This document shows, one piece after another, positions 24,380 through 37,930 of a DNA stretch of 64,000 nucleotides. The position numbers and the translations under genes are program-made. The stretch comes from Colius striatus. Taxonomy: Eukaryota > Chordata > Aves > Coliiformes > Coliidae. The stretch lies in NCBI RefSeq assembly GCF_028858725.1, contig NC_084760.1:57251367-57315366 (forward strand), in the 5' to 3' direction. Numbering within the stretch: the stretch's first letter is position 1; each line of letters starts with the position of its first letter. The notes beneath the pieces are model-generated. The model ran no database searches. It saw only the letters and a program-made list of their open reading frames with translations, and was not told the DNA's origin.

Positions 24380-24471
24380 AGCCCCAATTCAGCAAGGTAC
24401 TTAAGCACATACCTAAATACCCACATGAATAAAGTCAGCCATACTTTTAAGTATCTTTTTGAATCTGGGCC
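24380..24471. mobile_element. small palindromic MITE-like element
   Basis: Left arm 24381-24406 starts GCCCCAATTCAGCAAGGTAC. Right arm 24447-24471 ends TTGAATCTGGGCC. Reverse-complementing the right arm gives GGCCCAGATTCAAAAAGATA followed by CTTAA, which matches the left arm over about 25 bp with a few mismatches. The sequence, with 'TTAAGCACAT' inside, resembles a short palindromic DNA-transposon-derived repeat I remember from bird, turtle and crocodile DNA. The name is not certain. Confidence 0.5.
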
Positions 24472-27400
24472 ATACAGAAGCTGAATGCATCCACCAACTA
24501 CCCACATCAAGTTCCCGTAAAAGAAAATTGATTTCCAGAGTGTATTCCCTCTGGCTATTAACACTGAAGAAGAGTGGGTGATAAAATTCCTGCTGCTTTT
24601 TTTTTCTTCTTGTATAGAGCCTGTGCATGTAGTTGCTTTCACTGAAATATGTTCAATGTGGTATTAAAAGTGATTTGTGAATTTTGGGCACTAAACCAGA
24701 TAATGTGAAATAAAGATCCTGAGTTTTGGTATTATTTAGGCCCTGAACATTTCACAATATCAAAACCAGTCAAATAGGAAGATCCTAATAGACACATTAA
24801 ATAATTGAATAGATGAAAATTAGTTCCAGGAAAGTTTATTGCATCTGGTTGAATTTTGTGGCATGTCTGTTTATTCAGTGGTTTTGCAGACTGGTCCTAC
24901 TTTTTTCATGTGGAGTCTACAACTTCAAGAGTGAGGAAAAACTGTTCTGGAATATAATATAATGGTCACTTAGCCAGTGACTGGTCAGTACTTTGATGTG
25001 TAGTTGTTTGTTGCCATATTTAGTGCACTACAGTTGCCTAAGCTATCACTTACTGATGCTTCATGGATGCAATACAGAAGATTCTATCTGTGGATCAATG
25101 ATGTATCATGCATTCAGAGATAAGTGGAACACTGGATCACAGCCTTTGAAATTTTTTTAAGGTGACTTAAGTTATCTCTTAAAGTACATTGAGTGTTATC
25201 TTGGGATTTATACTAGCACTATCGTTCCAGGGCTTGAACACAGAAAAATTACTGCCTTTACTGAAATTATTATTCACAGTGCATTATAAAATAGTCTGGT
25301 TATGTGAAATTATTAGTTCAGGATGCTGGAATCTATGATCAAATGCTACTGCAGTGTATATGATCAGAAGGATCAGCACTTTACTATTACTAGACATAGA
25401 TACAAAAACCAGTATTTTGACTACTAGCTATGAGGGAGTCAGAATGAATCCTCAGAACATGAAGTCTTCTGGTGCTGAAAGAAAACAGAAGCCTTTTAAA
25501 ATAATGTTTTCAAACTCAGTTTAGTCTGATCTTCATTTACCTGTCCATCTTTAAAAGCGTCTCCAGTTAAACCTGCTGCTAGCTCATATGATAGAGCTAA
25601 TCTAAATTGCCGTAAGGAGCTCAGGGCAATCTTGTTATACAACAGTCTAGACAAATCCATGGTTACCAGGAACGTAACAGCACTATCATTGCTTTTTTAT
25701 TGGCATTGTGATAGTGCCTATGGACTGGAGAAATCATTATAGCCTGTGCTAGCCAAATACAGTAACATGTCAGACCCTTCTCAAAAGAGTTTATTCATCC
25801 AGTTAAAGCAATGATTTAACCAGTGTGTTGAAAACAGTGATGATAGTGAAAGAAAAATAGGCCTGCATGGTTTCTTATGATATGCGATTTTTTATGTACA
25901 ACTCAGACACAAAAAGCTGAGAGATATTAATGACTCTTTGGATGGGATGATAGCTTAGTACCTTCAGGGCTTTGAGAAGAAATTGATCTTGTGGACTAAG
26001 TATAGCTGTACTGGATTAACTATAGCTGTAAATGATTGCCTGAGACACGGGGTGAAATTATTTAGACTTCAAAAATTGCAGGAAACACTCCTTTTCCACA
26101 CTTCTTCAATGGAAGTTCTGCTGCTTGGATCTGCTCACATATCTCTAGAGCGGCCCAAAATATATCTATGTCTTCATGCTCATGTCTGTGAACAAAGCCA
26201 CTCTTAAGTTACTCTTTCATCAAAATTTCATCAGTAGACCTTTTTTTTTATTGGTAATGTAGAACACTACTGATCTCTTCGGACACCTAAGGAACCAGAA
26301 GTATTTCCTCACTGGCAGCCAAGATGGACCTTACTCCTTACTTCCATGGTCTTAAATCAAACCTGAAGGGCTTCATATTGCCTTATTGACTTACTGGTCT
26401 AGAGAAACCATTTCTCTGAGGGACTTTTTTCTGTGTTGAGCACCAGTAACTATCATGGACTTTGAGAAACAGCAGCTTGGAAAACTAAACTACTGTGAGG
26501 CTGAGCAAGGACTTTGATCTCAGCTTGTCAAATAGTGTTCATCTTTCTTATTATGAAACCTGAGCACATTACTTAGTTTCCCATTTTACAGTTATGCAAT
26601 GTTTTCTTAAGACCATTATTTGAATCTTCCTCAGAGTTGTGAATTAAAAGGTAATGCAAAGGTAAGATCCATTTCACAATTCCCAATGAACGCGAAGTTT
26701 CTGGACATGAAAGGAACTGGCCTCACATTTTTTGGCTGGGGATTCCTGAAACCAGATGGTATAGATTTTGAACCTAAGCTTATTCAGCGTTTACTGCTGG
26801 CTGCTATATTAGTCCTGGCGGCTGCTTGGAAACCTCCTATCCCCCTGAAAATTAACACCTGGTTTCAGAAATACTGAAGCACAAGTGATGGAAAAACTAT
26901 CCATCTTCATAAGAGGAAAATTTGTGCATTATTAAATGGAAATTTGTTAGCCCAGAAGTAACTCCTCCCCTAGAAGAAGCAAAAGGCAAATCTACAGAAA
27001 AAAGGTAACTTTGTCTCATGGAAAAACATTTTTTGTAAAAAATTTACAAATTTACAGTGGCTGTAAACAGATTTAGATTAAAGAAATATTATTATGCAGG
27101 GTTCAAATGTTTGGAGACTAAATATGAAATGAAATAGTGTTTTCATACTTGAGCATCTATCTCTGCAGACTTTAAGTAGTCCTTTGAAGATTTCAGTCAT
27201 GATAATACTTACATCACCTGTTTATTATTACGTATGTCTGCAGGTGTTTGGATTTAGGGTAATAGTTTGGTCTTAACATTTTAGAGCCAGTTATTTTGCT
27301 CATCAAGTGAGGACCATGGTTTCTGTATCAACTTTGTTGTAGTTTTGTGATGCCTAGATACTTGTTTGGAAAAGTCTGGTAAGTGCTAAAGCTATCACCA

Positions 27401-29216
27401 ATGTATGTGTGTAGGGGGTAATAAAGGGACTAGATTTTACAAAAGGATTGAAGCACCTTCAACTTTGCTTATTTCAGAAGCAATTACAAACCATTCCGCT
27501 TTATTTTTTTTTTTAACTATAAACTTAGAATTATTCCCCCTCAATTTTAGAAAATAAGTAAATTCTCTGTATGTTGATGCTTAAGGTCTCTTTTAGAAAT
27601 CCTGTTTCCCTAAAACCTGCATATGCACCTATGCCTGCTTCAAGGCAGTCCTGACAAAATCAAACACATTGAAAGCTAAGCCCATGGAGTTCATACGTTC
27701 GAGACTGCAAAGATTTACAGGCTCCTGCTTATGAAGTGCTGTCCCTGTTAGGGGCAACATGAGGTAAGGTACTATGGGTACCTTGAAGGTGGAGGAGCTT
27801 CTCCTTTTGTCCTTCTCTTTTCCACTTTTTGCCTCTTATCGATGATCAACTCTATGCACTCAAGACTGTCTCTAGACAGAGATTTAGACAGAACGGTACA
27901 TACTCCCGTCGAACTTTTTGGCAGGTAATAGACTAATGTTATATCGTTTGGCTTCCCACGCTGCTTTTTCTGACTGTGAAAGCACTCATGTGTCAGGCAG
28001 TGACTTACATTTACAGAATTTTACACAACTTGTTTTTGAACTAATCACATATTTTTGACTGCTAGTGCATGTCAATCAGTTAAGATCTCTGGAAACTTAA
28101 ATGTCACCATTAAATTTACATTGTCTTTAGCTTGCAAAAAATGTTAAATTATGTTTAAAACATACTTTCACAGTGCAAATTAAGTTTTTAGATAACCCAG
28201 TAGGAAAACCACATGCTTTTTCTTAGCTGCAATTGCTCTTCCAGCTGAGCAGGATGTTCATACATTGATACAGGGGTTGGTGTTTGGCTCTGCATCTGTT
28301 CACAGAAGACACATTCCCGAGTTTCATTTGGGCACACTGTTCTACCCAAATGTAGATGAGCTGCACATGAAAGCAACAGGGAAGGTGGAGAGTGGTACAG
28401 TTTTGTAGCGTGTATTTGCACGAACACATTTCTGGCACTCTTGTCCTTGCACTCCTCTATGAACGATGTTTTCTGTTTTGGCTTTGACGTGTGAATGAGT
28501 GTTAGTGCTCAGCCCATGTTCTCCTTGCCAAACATTACTGATCTCTGGACTAAGTGGACAACTAGTCAGGGAGCTATTGAGGATTTGTTTTTAAACATTT
28601 TTGTTGTGCTTCATTTGGCAGTCAATGGGAGGAGACATCTTGTAAAAGACAAGCTGTATTTATTTAATATAACATATAGTGAAGATATTGGTTTACAAAG
28701 AAAATAGATGCTGAGTTTGCAACTAATTCTACAGAACTCAGAAAATATTCTGATACTTTTGCAGACTGTAACTTTGATGTCCAGAAAAAGTGTAGCCTTT
28801 GAGTAAAATTTTTTAGTTTTTAACTTTATCTAAAAATTGGTTGTATTTCAAACATGAACTTTGTTAGCAAGAAATCCAAGACACGAACATGTATTAAACT
28901 TGCATCTCACTAATTTCTGAGCATGTTGCTTTATAGAACTGTATGACTTGAAAGAGTCCAATTCTCTGTGACACCAAATTAGAGGGCATTTTATGTCTTA
29001 TATTTATAATATATTTGTAGTTTGTATATTTGTTTGCATCTGAGAAGAAAATAAAATATATGGAAAAACTACTGCAAGACATTAGAAACTACCTAGTAGA
29101 ATCTACTAATGTATTTCCTGATGGGAGGAAGAGTTAACTAGGGAGTGGGAAAGGTAACCATCAGCAAACTATCCTCAGTATCCTCATTATCTTTTGTGTA
29201 AGTGCAGGGTAAGGGT
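24472..29216. other. intergenic, no gene seen
   Basis: AT-rich DNA. The open frame 26620-26877 (85 codons) has a hydrophobic segment but no family resemblance or splice context. No RNA gene or repeat recognised. Confidence 0.5.
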
Positions 29217-29410
29217 TTCACAGAATCTTAAGTGTTGGAAGTGACCTTGAAAGATCACCTAGTCCAACCTCGTCTGCCAGAGCAGGACCACCTAGAGTAT
29301 GTCACATAGGAACTTGTCCAGGTGGGTTTTCAATATGCCCAGAGAAGGAGAGTCAACAACCCATCTGGACAGCCCATTACAGATATGTTCTATCTGCTTG
29401 GAGCAGTGGC
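29217..29410 (-). mobile_element. CR1 3'-end fragment, diverged
   Basis: TTCACAGAATCTTAAGTGTTGGAAGTGACC is a degenerate CR1 tail complement, followed by 'AGATCACCTAGTCCAACCTC', 'GAGCAGGACCACCTAGAG' and 'GTGGGTTTTCAATATGCCCA'. It fades out after about 29390. Moderately old compared with the copy at 20.4 kb. Confidence 0.9.
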
Positions 29411-30217
29411 TTTCAGGAGGCATCTTAAGGAGAGGTTTTTCTGTTCATGTGTATGTAGATTTCTTGACCAGAGCAGATAATAGACAAATCAGGGCTGATA
29501 TTGAAAAAAAATAGTATTTGTGATATAAATGCATGTACTTTGTTCCACTGATTTATGATATGTCAGAATACAGGTAACACCATATGAAATTGCATTAATC
29601 ATCTTGTTATGTGTATAGCAATTTGTATCCCTGATACGTTCAATCAGACTTTTTCCTATGCATAGTATAGGACACTCATATACAGACTTCAAACTATCAG
29701 AAATGCTAGAACTGGAAAACTGGGATCAAATCTTTTCAAATAAATAATTTCCAAACTGAACCTTATACTTTGTTCTGAATAGATATTCCCGGAATGCAGA
29801 AGTTCTCATTTAATTACTAAATTCAGTTTTATATATGTATGGAAAGGTGTCCCCAGAGGAAAACAATCTAAATCAAAGCTCTGGGTTCAGACAGTGCTGC
29901 TAGGAGAATTCAGATCTTTCACATGTACAGCTCCACAAATGCATTGAACACATTCTCCCATGAACTTCTGCTCAGACCTGGAGCCATTTACTAGCACATT
30001 TAATTTTCTTGCTGTGTGGTTGCACTACTGTTTCCCATTGGAGTAAAAGCAAATTTTAAAATTGAACTGTTTTATGGAAGACTAAATAAATTTCTTATCC
30101 TGTCCTTGCCCCCGACATCAAGTAACTCTTTGAGTGCCAGACAGCATAATTATGAGCTCTGCTTAAAACCTGAGAACAGCTTAGTTTCATAACTGATACT
30201 GTCTAAGTAGAACCATG

Positions 30218-30241
30218 ACAAAAGACTGAACAGTCTTTTGT
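30218..30241. repeat. perfect 11-bp-arm inverted repeat
   Basis: ACAAAAGACTG-AA-CAGTCTTTTGT. Two further pairs (AT/AT at 30215-30216 and 30243-30244) follow a single mismatch. Confidence 0.9.
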
Positions 30242-33200
30242 AATTGCTGAAGCATAAGGTAGTACCTGTGGATCAGAGTCTGTATACCCAGTCGCCAGCT
30301 AGTACTTACTGCGTACTTGTCTATATGATACCTTTGTGGTAAGTACGTTTATCCTGGGAGAGGGATCCTCAGTCCATTTCCTCTTTAAATTTTGGGCCTC
30401 AAGACTGCATTCCCTGCTTCGAGAAAACACCCTGTGGCCCTGTGGACATGTAGAGACATTTACTTCCCATTTCTGTCTGTTTGAATAATGTCATAACAAA
30501 CAAAGCATGATTCAGAACTAGAAAGAAAAAAGACAAGCAGCTGATCCCATAGGTCAGTGGTAAGGACAGTCTCCAAGCTCAGAGGAGATCCATGTTGTAT
30601 ACTCTAGTCCTGGCTAGTTGGAGCACAAATAAAACCCAGAAACAATCCTGACATGGACCAGCCCCCCTGTCAAGTCTGAGCTTTTCTAATTTTGACATGC
30701 AACTTTTGGTTTAGGACTCACTTTCAGCCCCACTGACAAATGTTCTGCAATCATTACTACAATACTCCATGGCTCCAGATACAGCATGCTAAATCAGAGA
30801 AGGGGCAGGCACAAAGTCTGGCATGCAATACTAGTAACCACTACTGCTGTGGCCTCAGACAACAAGCACTCTCCCAGACAACTCCTGGACACAGCACAGA
30901 AGACGGTATGTGGTAGGGTTTTTTCCTAACAGTGGGGACTGAGCAGATCACCCTATATTTAGGGAGAATTTAGACGTAGATACCTGAGGTGTAGTATGCC
31001 TCTTGGGTCTCAGACCCAAGACTGAGCCTACAATAGGTGCAGATCTAGCCTATGAGATCAAAAAGATCTTACTGTGAATGAACTACTGGATTGTGCGATT
31101 TGGGTCTACCGAAGGCAACTGACTCACAAACAAACAGATGCAGGGGAAAAAAGAAAAAAATTAACTATTTCAACATCTTCTGTGCTGGGAATCACAAAGA
31201 AAAACAGTAAGGCTGTGAAGCATACATCAAGACACTGATGCCTGTGACCCCTTTATACAAACACACATCCTTCAGGACCATAATTCAGGACCCCTGTAGC
31301 TAAGGGCAAATGAAGACTTGTTATCCACACTTAGAATTCACAAGTGTAAGAATTGTGGCAGAAGGCAACTGTTAAATTTGTTTTGGAAATAAAAATAAAT
31401 TTATTTCTTTGGGAAAAAAAAATGTAATAGGCAAAACTAATTAAAGTGCCATTGTGGTAATTGTTGACATGAGTGAGACTTCTGAGTTCACAAGGCACCA
31501 AAATTGGATTACTCTGCTCAAAATATAATGTTACAAAGAAACATTTAAAGTCTATGCATTTATGAACATGTGTTCTCTTGTATAACGTTGTTTAATCTTC
31601 AGAGGCCTCTAAATTTAATCTTAGACAAACTGGCAAATTTTAGCCCGACTAAAGAATGCCAAATAAAGCCTAAAAAGGGATTGTCAGGATCAGAATTACT
31701 TGTCATCTCCAGCTGCTTTGTTCTGCACTGGTATTGTAAAGATGTCATAAATTCAGCTTAATTGTAGAGTTAAGCTAGGTTTACAGCTGTTTCACTTATA
31801 GCACTGCAAAACAGCTGAGCATACCAACGAGCATGGGCCTTCAACTGAATGACATATGCACTAGAAACACACCCAAAAGAACTGCCTCTGCGTCCAGCTT
31901 TCTATATTCTCATGAATCTTGCCTTTTTTTTTTCCTCTCTTTCTCCTAATGGCTCTCTTTGAGGACACTGCATGAAAGAGCAGACAGTGGTATCACTACA
32001 TCATGAGATAAAAGTGGGAGGAATGCTAGAGAGAAGCAAATACGTTTTTCAAAACAGTAAATATCTTTAGAACAGTTTGAAAAACGTGATGGGGAAAAAA
32101 AAATATCCTAATGTCATGCATGGCGTACTTTTATCCACTCTACAAGGCAGGGCAGCACTCAATGTATTACCATTAAAAAAAATAGGAAAAAGCACACACC
32201 TGTCACCTTTTCAGGCAAAGAGTTGCCTCCGAATAGCAATTTTACGTTTCCCTTCAGATTGTTTAATGGCAGCATTGAGTACTTGGCTTGTGTAGAGGCA
32301 AAGTGTTGTCAGTCAGGATGGTAAATAGCGTCAGTTTGAGGCTACTGACCTGCTCCAAAAGAATTATTACATAGTACACCTGGAAGCTGGTGCATCACTG
32401 GTGATATGAAGGAACCACAGCCCTTACTCAGGTGAAGGTACTTAAAAAACATTACAGAAACCTTATTTACTATCAAGAACACTGAAAAAACAAACTTAAC
32501 CTTTACCAATATTCAGAACAAATAAGAAATGCCTATCTGCCATAACTGGGACAAAGGTGAGACCTTAGAGCTAACTTCTGTCTTCCAAGTGTATCAGCTA
32601 ATGTTATAGCATGCTGTTCCAAAAAAACCTTGCATTTGTGTTATGCCTCACTCTGTGTTTTCATGGGGCCAGTTTGTTATAATTCTACTTGGGCTGATGC
32701 AAGAGGTGTGACTTTTGCCTTAAAATAAACCTTTTTCTTAGCTTTGTGAGAGTTAAGTTACACTATGTAAGCTCAAGAATATAGTCTCATCTCTAGAAAG
32801 ACGGTATGGCACCTCCATTTATTAAACCAATTCTACTAGCTTCTGTTCTTCCATGTACATTTCTGTTTTAACAACAGGATTATGTAACAGTTTGGGGTAG
32901 ACGAATAAAACTCAATATGGATTCTCTTCCCCACAGACAATATGGTTATTCTTAAGGCTCCACTGCAGTTTCTTACAGCAGAGAGCAGCATCTTGCCTCT
33001 GTGCAAGGCTGCAGCTACAGCTGCTATCTTTTTAGTTCTATTAACCTGAAGCATTACACCCTTGCTATTTTTCTTTGTGTCAAACACTATTTGAAGAAAC
33101 TGTGTTTGTTCTGTAGGAAAAGAAAAAGATTGTATCAGCAGTTGTTTATTTACAAAATTGTGGTCAGTTACATTTATTTAAGCAATAATTACTGGTGTTG

Positions 33201-35909
33201 TTTTACAAAGAAGTATATGCAGTATCTTTTGCTTTGTAAACTACCACTTCCATTTCATCACGTTTTAAACTGCAAATGTTATTGTCTCCAGAAGGCAAAA
33301 TGATTCTAAGCTAATAAAAGAATTTTTAGCTCAATGGATAGTTAATGGTTGAAGCCTCTTTCTAGACAGTATATAGCAAGATAGTAAAAAACCCCTTAAA
33401 CCTACATTTTGAAGAATAAAATTTGCAGTGAACTAGCTGACAGGAAAAGGATTTTGTAATTCCTATACTTCACCATGTTCTCCAAAGAAGTATTTTTCTT
33501 TCGTCTACCCTACAGCAGCAGCAATTGTTAAAAATTTATCTTTTTCATTTAGCTATCTACAGAAAGCTTCTGATTCTCAATACAACCTGGAACAGTTTCA
33601 GAGGGTTTTATATTTTGCTTATGACTGTTGTTTAAAAAGCTATTTGCAAATTTGAAAAAAGTGCAATATACAGTCATAATCAGGGACATCCCTGTGCACT
33701 GAAAAGGAACACAGGCTTTTCTGTAATGACAGAAACTGAAGAGTAAGTCTATTATTCCCTAGAGTGTTTATTCTTTACTGATACAGAGCTGACATGAAAA
33801 TTCCCAATCACTTTTTCTGTCAGAAAAGCAGACAGTTGAAGCCTATGCACTCCATTCTTGATAGCTTGTATTAGATCATTAATTTCTTAACATAATTTTG
33901 AAGATCAATGATTTTATGTCCGCTTGCTGAAGAAGGTGGATCACCGAGGCATCATTTTCAGTAAACTGTTTGGCCTAAATAACGTTACTTTTTTCTCAGG
34001 TGACTGTACATTCCTTTTGACAGTTAGTAAAACCTCTTTGCTTCTGAAAATCTGCATGGAAAAACTATATTGTGATTACAGACTGTTGTGAATTATTCAT
34101 ATTTTAGCTGAAACGTACTTCTTTTAACTATTGGCTATGATGTTAAAAGAAATTTTAAAAACACTTGTTTTTCCCCCTTTCCTGTCTTCTTGACTGCAGA
34201 ATACATGTCATCTTTGTGTACTAAAGACAACTTCTATGGTCTTATAGGTGTATTCCATGCAGTATTTAAATTCAAGATTTAAATTCCTGATTCACTATAG
34301 CTGCTATTCTTCTTTTTTCTACCATGTTCACATATAACAATAATGTTGTGGCATCTGTCACATGAAATGAGATTTAAGTAACCAGGAACCAATTCATCTC
34401 ACAACTTGTCTGCCAATTTATTGGTTCTCTTTGCAGATTGCTGTCAGTCACAATCAGGGACACTGTGGAAAATCAGCTGGTGAGCAGGCATTCCACTTGT
34501 TTTCACCTACTGATTATTAATTTGAAAAGAAAAATAACTCTATTTAAGTTTTTGGCCTAAGATATACATGTGATCAGTTGTCTAAGTGGTTTTAATGTTA
34601 ACAGATATGCCATGTACATCCCTTTGATTTAGCACACTCACAGGTCATGCAGGCAGTCCCAGGCATGAAGTGGGCATTTTTCATACAGAGCAGCCTCATG
34701 ATTATGTCCTCCACGACTTCAGGAGAGCTGAGAATTAGTAACATCCAGAAACACCAGCAAAAGGCTTTTTTTGTTTTTTTTTTTTTGCTGCAGGGGTCCA
34801 TATCTCAAATTGGGATCACTCGTTTTCTTCTGCAGCTGTATAAAGACGCACAGCTAAGCATAAAATTCTGTAGCACATCATTTAGCAAGTCAGAGCCGAC
34901 ATAACCTGAAGGAAACCAACAAAGGTAGGAATAGCACTGTTGCATATCAGACTTCTAGGAGTTTCTTTCTGACTGAAGAAAAGGTCAATGGGGAAAAAAT
35001 ATGGTCCTTGCGGGAAGTGAAAGCTAATCTCTCTTTTAGTGGGGCTAAAAGGTGAAAAAACCTTCATGGGGAAAAAAACAAAGTGAAGAAAAACTATTAG
35101 GCCCAGGCCTTCTTGTGGTAATCCCCTCTGATCTACTCTCCCTGATGTGGTTAAAAAGTTGGTAGCTGAGTAATCTTTGAGTTCCCTATTGATGGCCATT
35201 GTTATTAAACATGTTATGCTAATTAGACAGTTTTCAGTAAAGTAAGATCCCAAGGAATGTCACTAAGTTTTGTATTCTCCTGTCTTCTCTGGTTATAATA
35301 CATTTGCATAGGTTTTTTTTTGGTTTTTTTTTAAGAAAACAGGTGTTTGTCAGATTACTGTTTAGGTTTGTGAAAGTTTCTCAGATAAGGTAGTCTTCTT
35401 GTCAGGTCTGGATTAACTGATAGAATAGAGGCATCAGAAGATTCCCCTGGCTTGTTTATAGCTGTGGAAAGCATGCCATCCACAGAAGATAACATTATTG
35501 CTTCTGAAGTCTGGGGGAGGAAATGTGACTGGCATTACAGAGGCGTAGTAGATACAGGAGAAAAATGGAAAATTTAAAGAAATCTAAAAAGTAATGGTAA
35601 AGATACAGGAATGAAGACGAAGCGGGCATCTGAAACAATTATTTTTTTTGGTGTTATTTATTCATCTTTATGTATCTAATTGGACATGTGTCAAATAAGG
35701 ACTTTTCTCTTACAAAATTAAATAAAATATTGGACACGTATATAAACACAATTGTGCACTAAACTGCTTCAAAGGCAGTGAAAGTGATCCACTTCTAGTT
35801 GATGGCATGTAAAGTGCACGATGAATATCTCTGAAGGGAAGAGTGACTGCTGAGCTGTGATTTATATGCCTTTGCTTTTTTTATGAATGCAACCCCAATA
35901 GTTACAACA

Positions 35910-35928
35910 GGCCAGAGGACGTCTGGCC
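35910..35928. repeat. short perfect hairpin
   Basis: GGCCAGA-GGACG-TCTGGCC, 7-bp GC-rich arms and a 5-base loop in otherwise AT-rich DNA. Confidence 0.7.
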
Positions 35929-37799
35929 CGGGGAAGTCAACTGCCTCTAGGCAGGCTCTTCACAGCTTGATATACAGAGAGCTGATGGACAGCGTGTCCT
36001 GAAAAATAAACATGAAGCTTAAATTGTAAACCTTGAAATCAGTAAATAGTCTGATTTTCAAATATGATTGACGGTGTTTTGCTTTTCTTATTTTTAACTG
36101 TTCAACACTGGGCCTGAAAACATAAACAGAGCTAAATAATAGCAATAGCAAAAGTAATTTTGAAAATAATTGATCCTAGAGACTTCTTTCTTTTCTTCAT
36201 GCAAAGAGAAGGCAAATGTCAAACACATCTTCCAGCTTCTAGTATTTACTATTGCAATTAAATTATTGCAGTTATATGGATAGTGACAGCCATAAGAGAA
36301 AAGTTTCTTGTTAAAATTGCCATTTCTACCTTCTTTTTCTAATAAGAGATTTGCCGAAGTTCCATGGAGGAGAGGGAAACATACAGTGTGCTCCTTTGTA
36401 TTCTCTCTTTTCCTGTTTCTCTACAAAGCATTTAACCATGCCTGAATTATCCTATATACAACAGAAAGAATACACAGATGTAATAGGAGAGTCAGCTTGT
36501 GTACTCGAACCACTATGATCAAGCCTATCAACTACACTATAGAAGAGTTTACTTTTGCTGAATTGTTATGCTCTGTTTTAGAGATATCTTTTCATCACTG
36601 AGGAAAACATCAAAAGATTTTAGGCTTTGACATTCACAACCAGGATAAGTTTCAAAGACTTTCATCAACCACAGAAACTGGATTAGCACCAAAAAGTTTT
36701 TAATGGTCTCTACCTGACTAGAGAAGAAACTGAGGGACCTTTGGCTTAACAAGAATCTATAAAATGCTATTAATAATTTTGAGTTATCATACATTTAAAA
36801 TGAATTATTCATTGTCCTTTGGGAAGGCTGACTCTAAAATTATGGAGTGATGAAGAGCTGCTGAAGTCTGTGTGAAGATAAAATCCAGAAAGAAAACAAT
36901 TAAACTAATAATTACCAAAGGCTGGGAGAGACAAATTAACAAGTGAAAGTGGTTTTGTAAAAGTTTCAGGTCAGAAAGAAAATGCTGCTTTGCAATTTAA
37001 TTTCTAAATATTACCCCTGTTTCAAGTTACAATGTATTAGAGGAGTGAATAAAACTAGTTTTTAAATTCACTTCTTTCCTTACAGAGATTGAGAACAAAA
37101 TGTTTATGGGCTTGCAGCTCAGCAGTGATGGTCCCAACCTTGGCTGCTTTTAGTCACTCAAATGTATCGAAATGTTTTCAAGAAACCCACATAACCTGGA
37201 AGAAAAAGTGACAAAAGAATGTCACTAAAATTGCCTTTATTAAAAAAAAAATGCTAAGGTTGTTTATTTTCTTGATGAAATCGAACCTGGATGGTGGTAT
37301 TTTAATTGTTGAATTTCCCTAGCTCTTATCATTGGTACCAGATGATGTATTTAGTTCTAAACCACAGTTCAGTACTGTTAGAAAAACTGGGACGATGCTG
37401 TGCTGCAGCTGGAGCCAAAAAATGCACCCAGTTCACAAAATGAACTAATGTATTCTTAAAAACTGCAACAGTTATAAAGTGAAAAATATAAAATTCTTGA
37501 AATACTATTTGAAAACAAGGTAACTGCTTGTAGAAAATGGAAACAAAACTCTTCCAGCTTTTGAAGAGGCAAAATATGAAAATGTGCCTGTAAGGTACAG
37601 AATTGCCTCTTTTATAAAGCTGCATGAGCATGACAAATTTAAGAATTTCAACTTTTAAAGAATTAATCTAAAATACATTTTGTGTTATTCTCTTGCATTA
37701 TTCTTTTAGCTATTTAAATGATACTTCAAAACAGCATAATAAGAGAAAATTACAGATTCTCTCAGAAAGAAACAGGCATGTTCAAAAGCAAAACATAAT

Positions 37800-37930
37800 G
37801 TGAGTTTGCAGGCTTCTGTGATTCACTGTAATGTAATCATTAATCCATATGTTAATGCAAATCAGATCACGTAAACAGCTGTGATTTTAATGAAATTCGG
37901 TAATTCAGTTATCTTTTAAAATATGTTTTT
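37800..37930. promoter_or_regulatory. possible enhancer-like motif cluster
   Basis: Homeodomain cores (TAATCATTAATCC, GTTAATG), a consensus octamer ATGCAAAT (37855-37862), a forkhead-like GTAAACA and an E-box CAGCTG within about 100 bp, 2.7 kb upstream of the CENPW start. AT-rich DNA produces such motifs by chance, so support is weak. Confidence 0.2.

Larger units (their letters stand above)
29411..37790. other. intergenic, no gene seen
   Basis: Long AT-rich stretch. A perfect 24-bp inverted repeat sits at 30218-30241 and a 19-bp hairpin at 35910-35928. Several homopolymer A/T runs (for example 34766-34787 and 35309-35332). The 123-codon minus-strand frame 35253-34882 has no recognisable domain. 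No exon of TRMT11, the expected upstream neighbour of CENPW in other vertebrates, was recognised. Confidence 0.5.

Noticed and set aside
34882..35253. 123-codon minus-strand open frame
   Set aside because: Phe-rich low-complexity reading of A-rich DNA, no domain or splice context.
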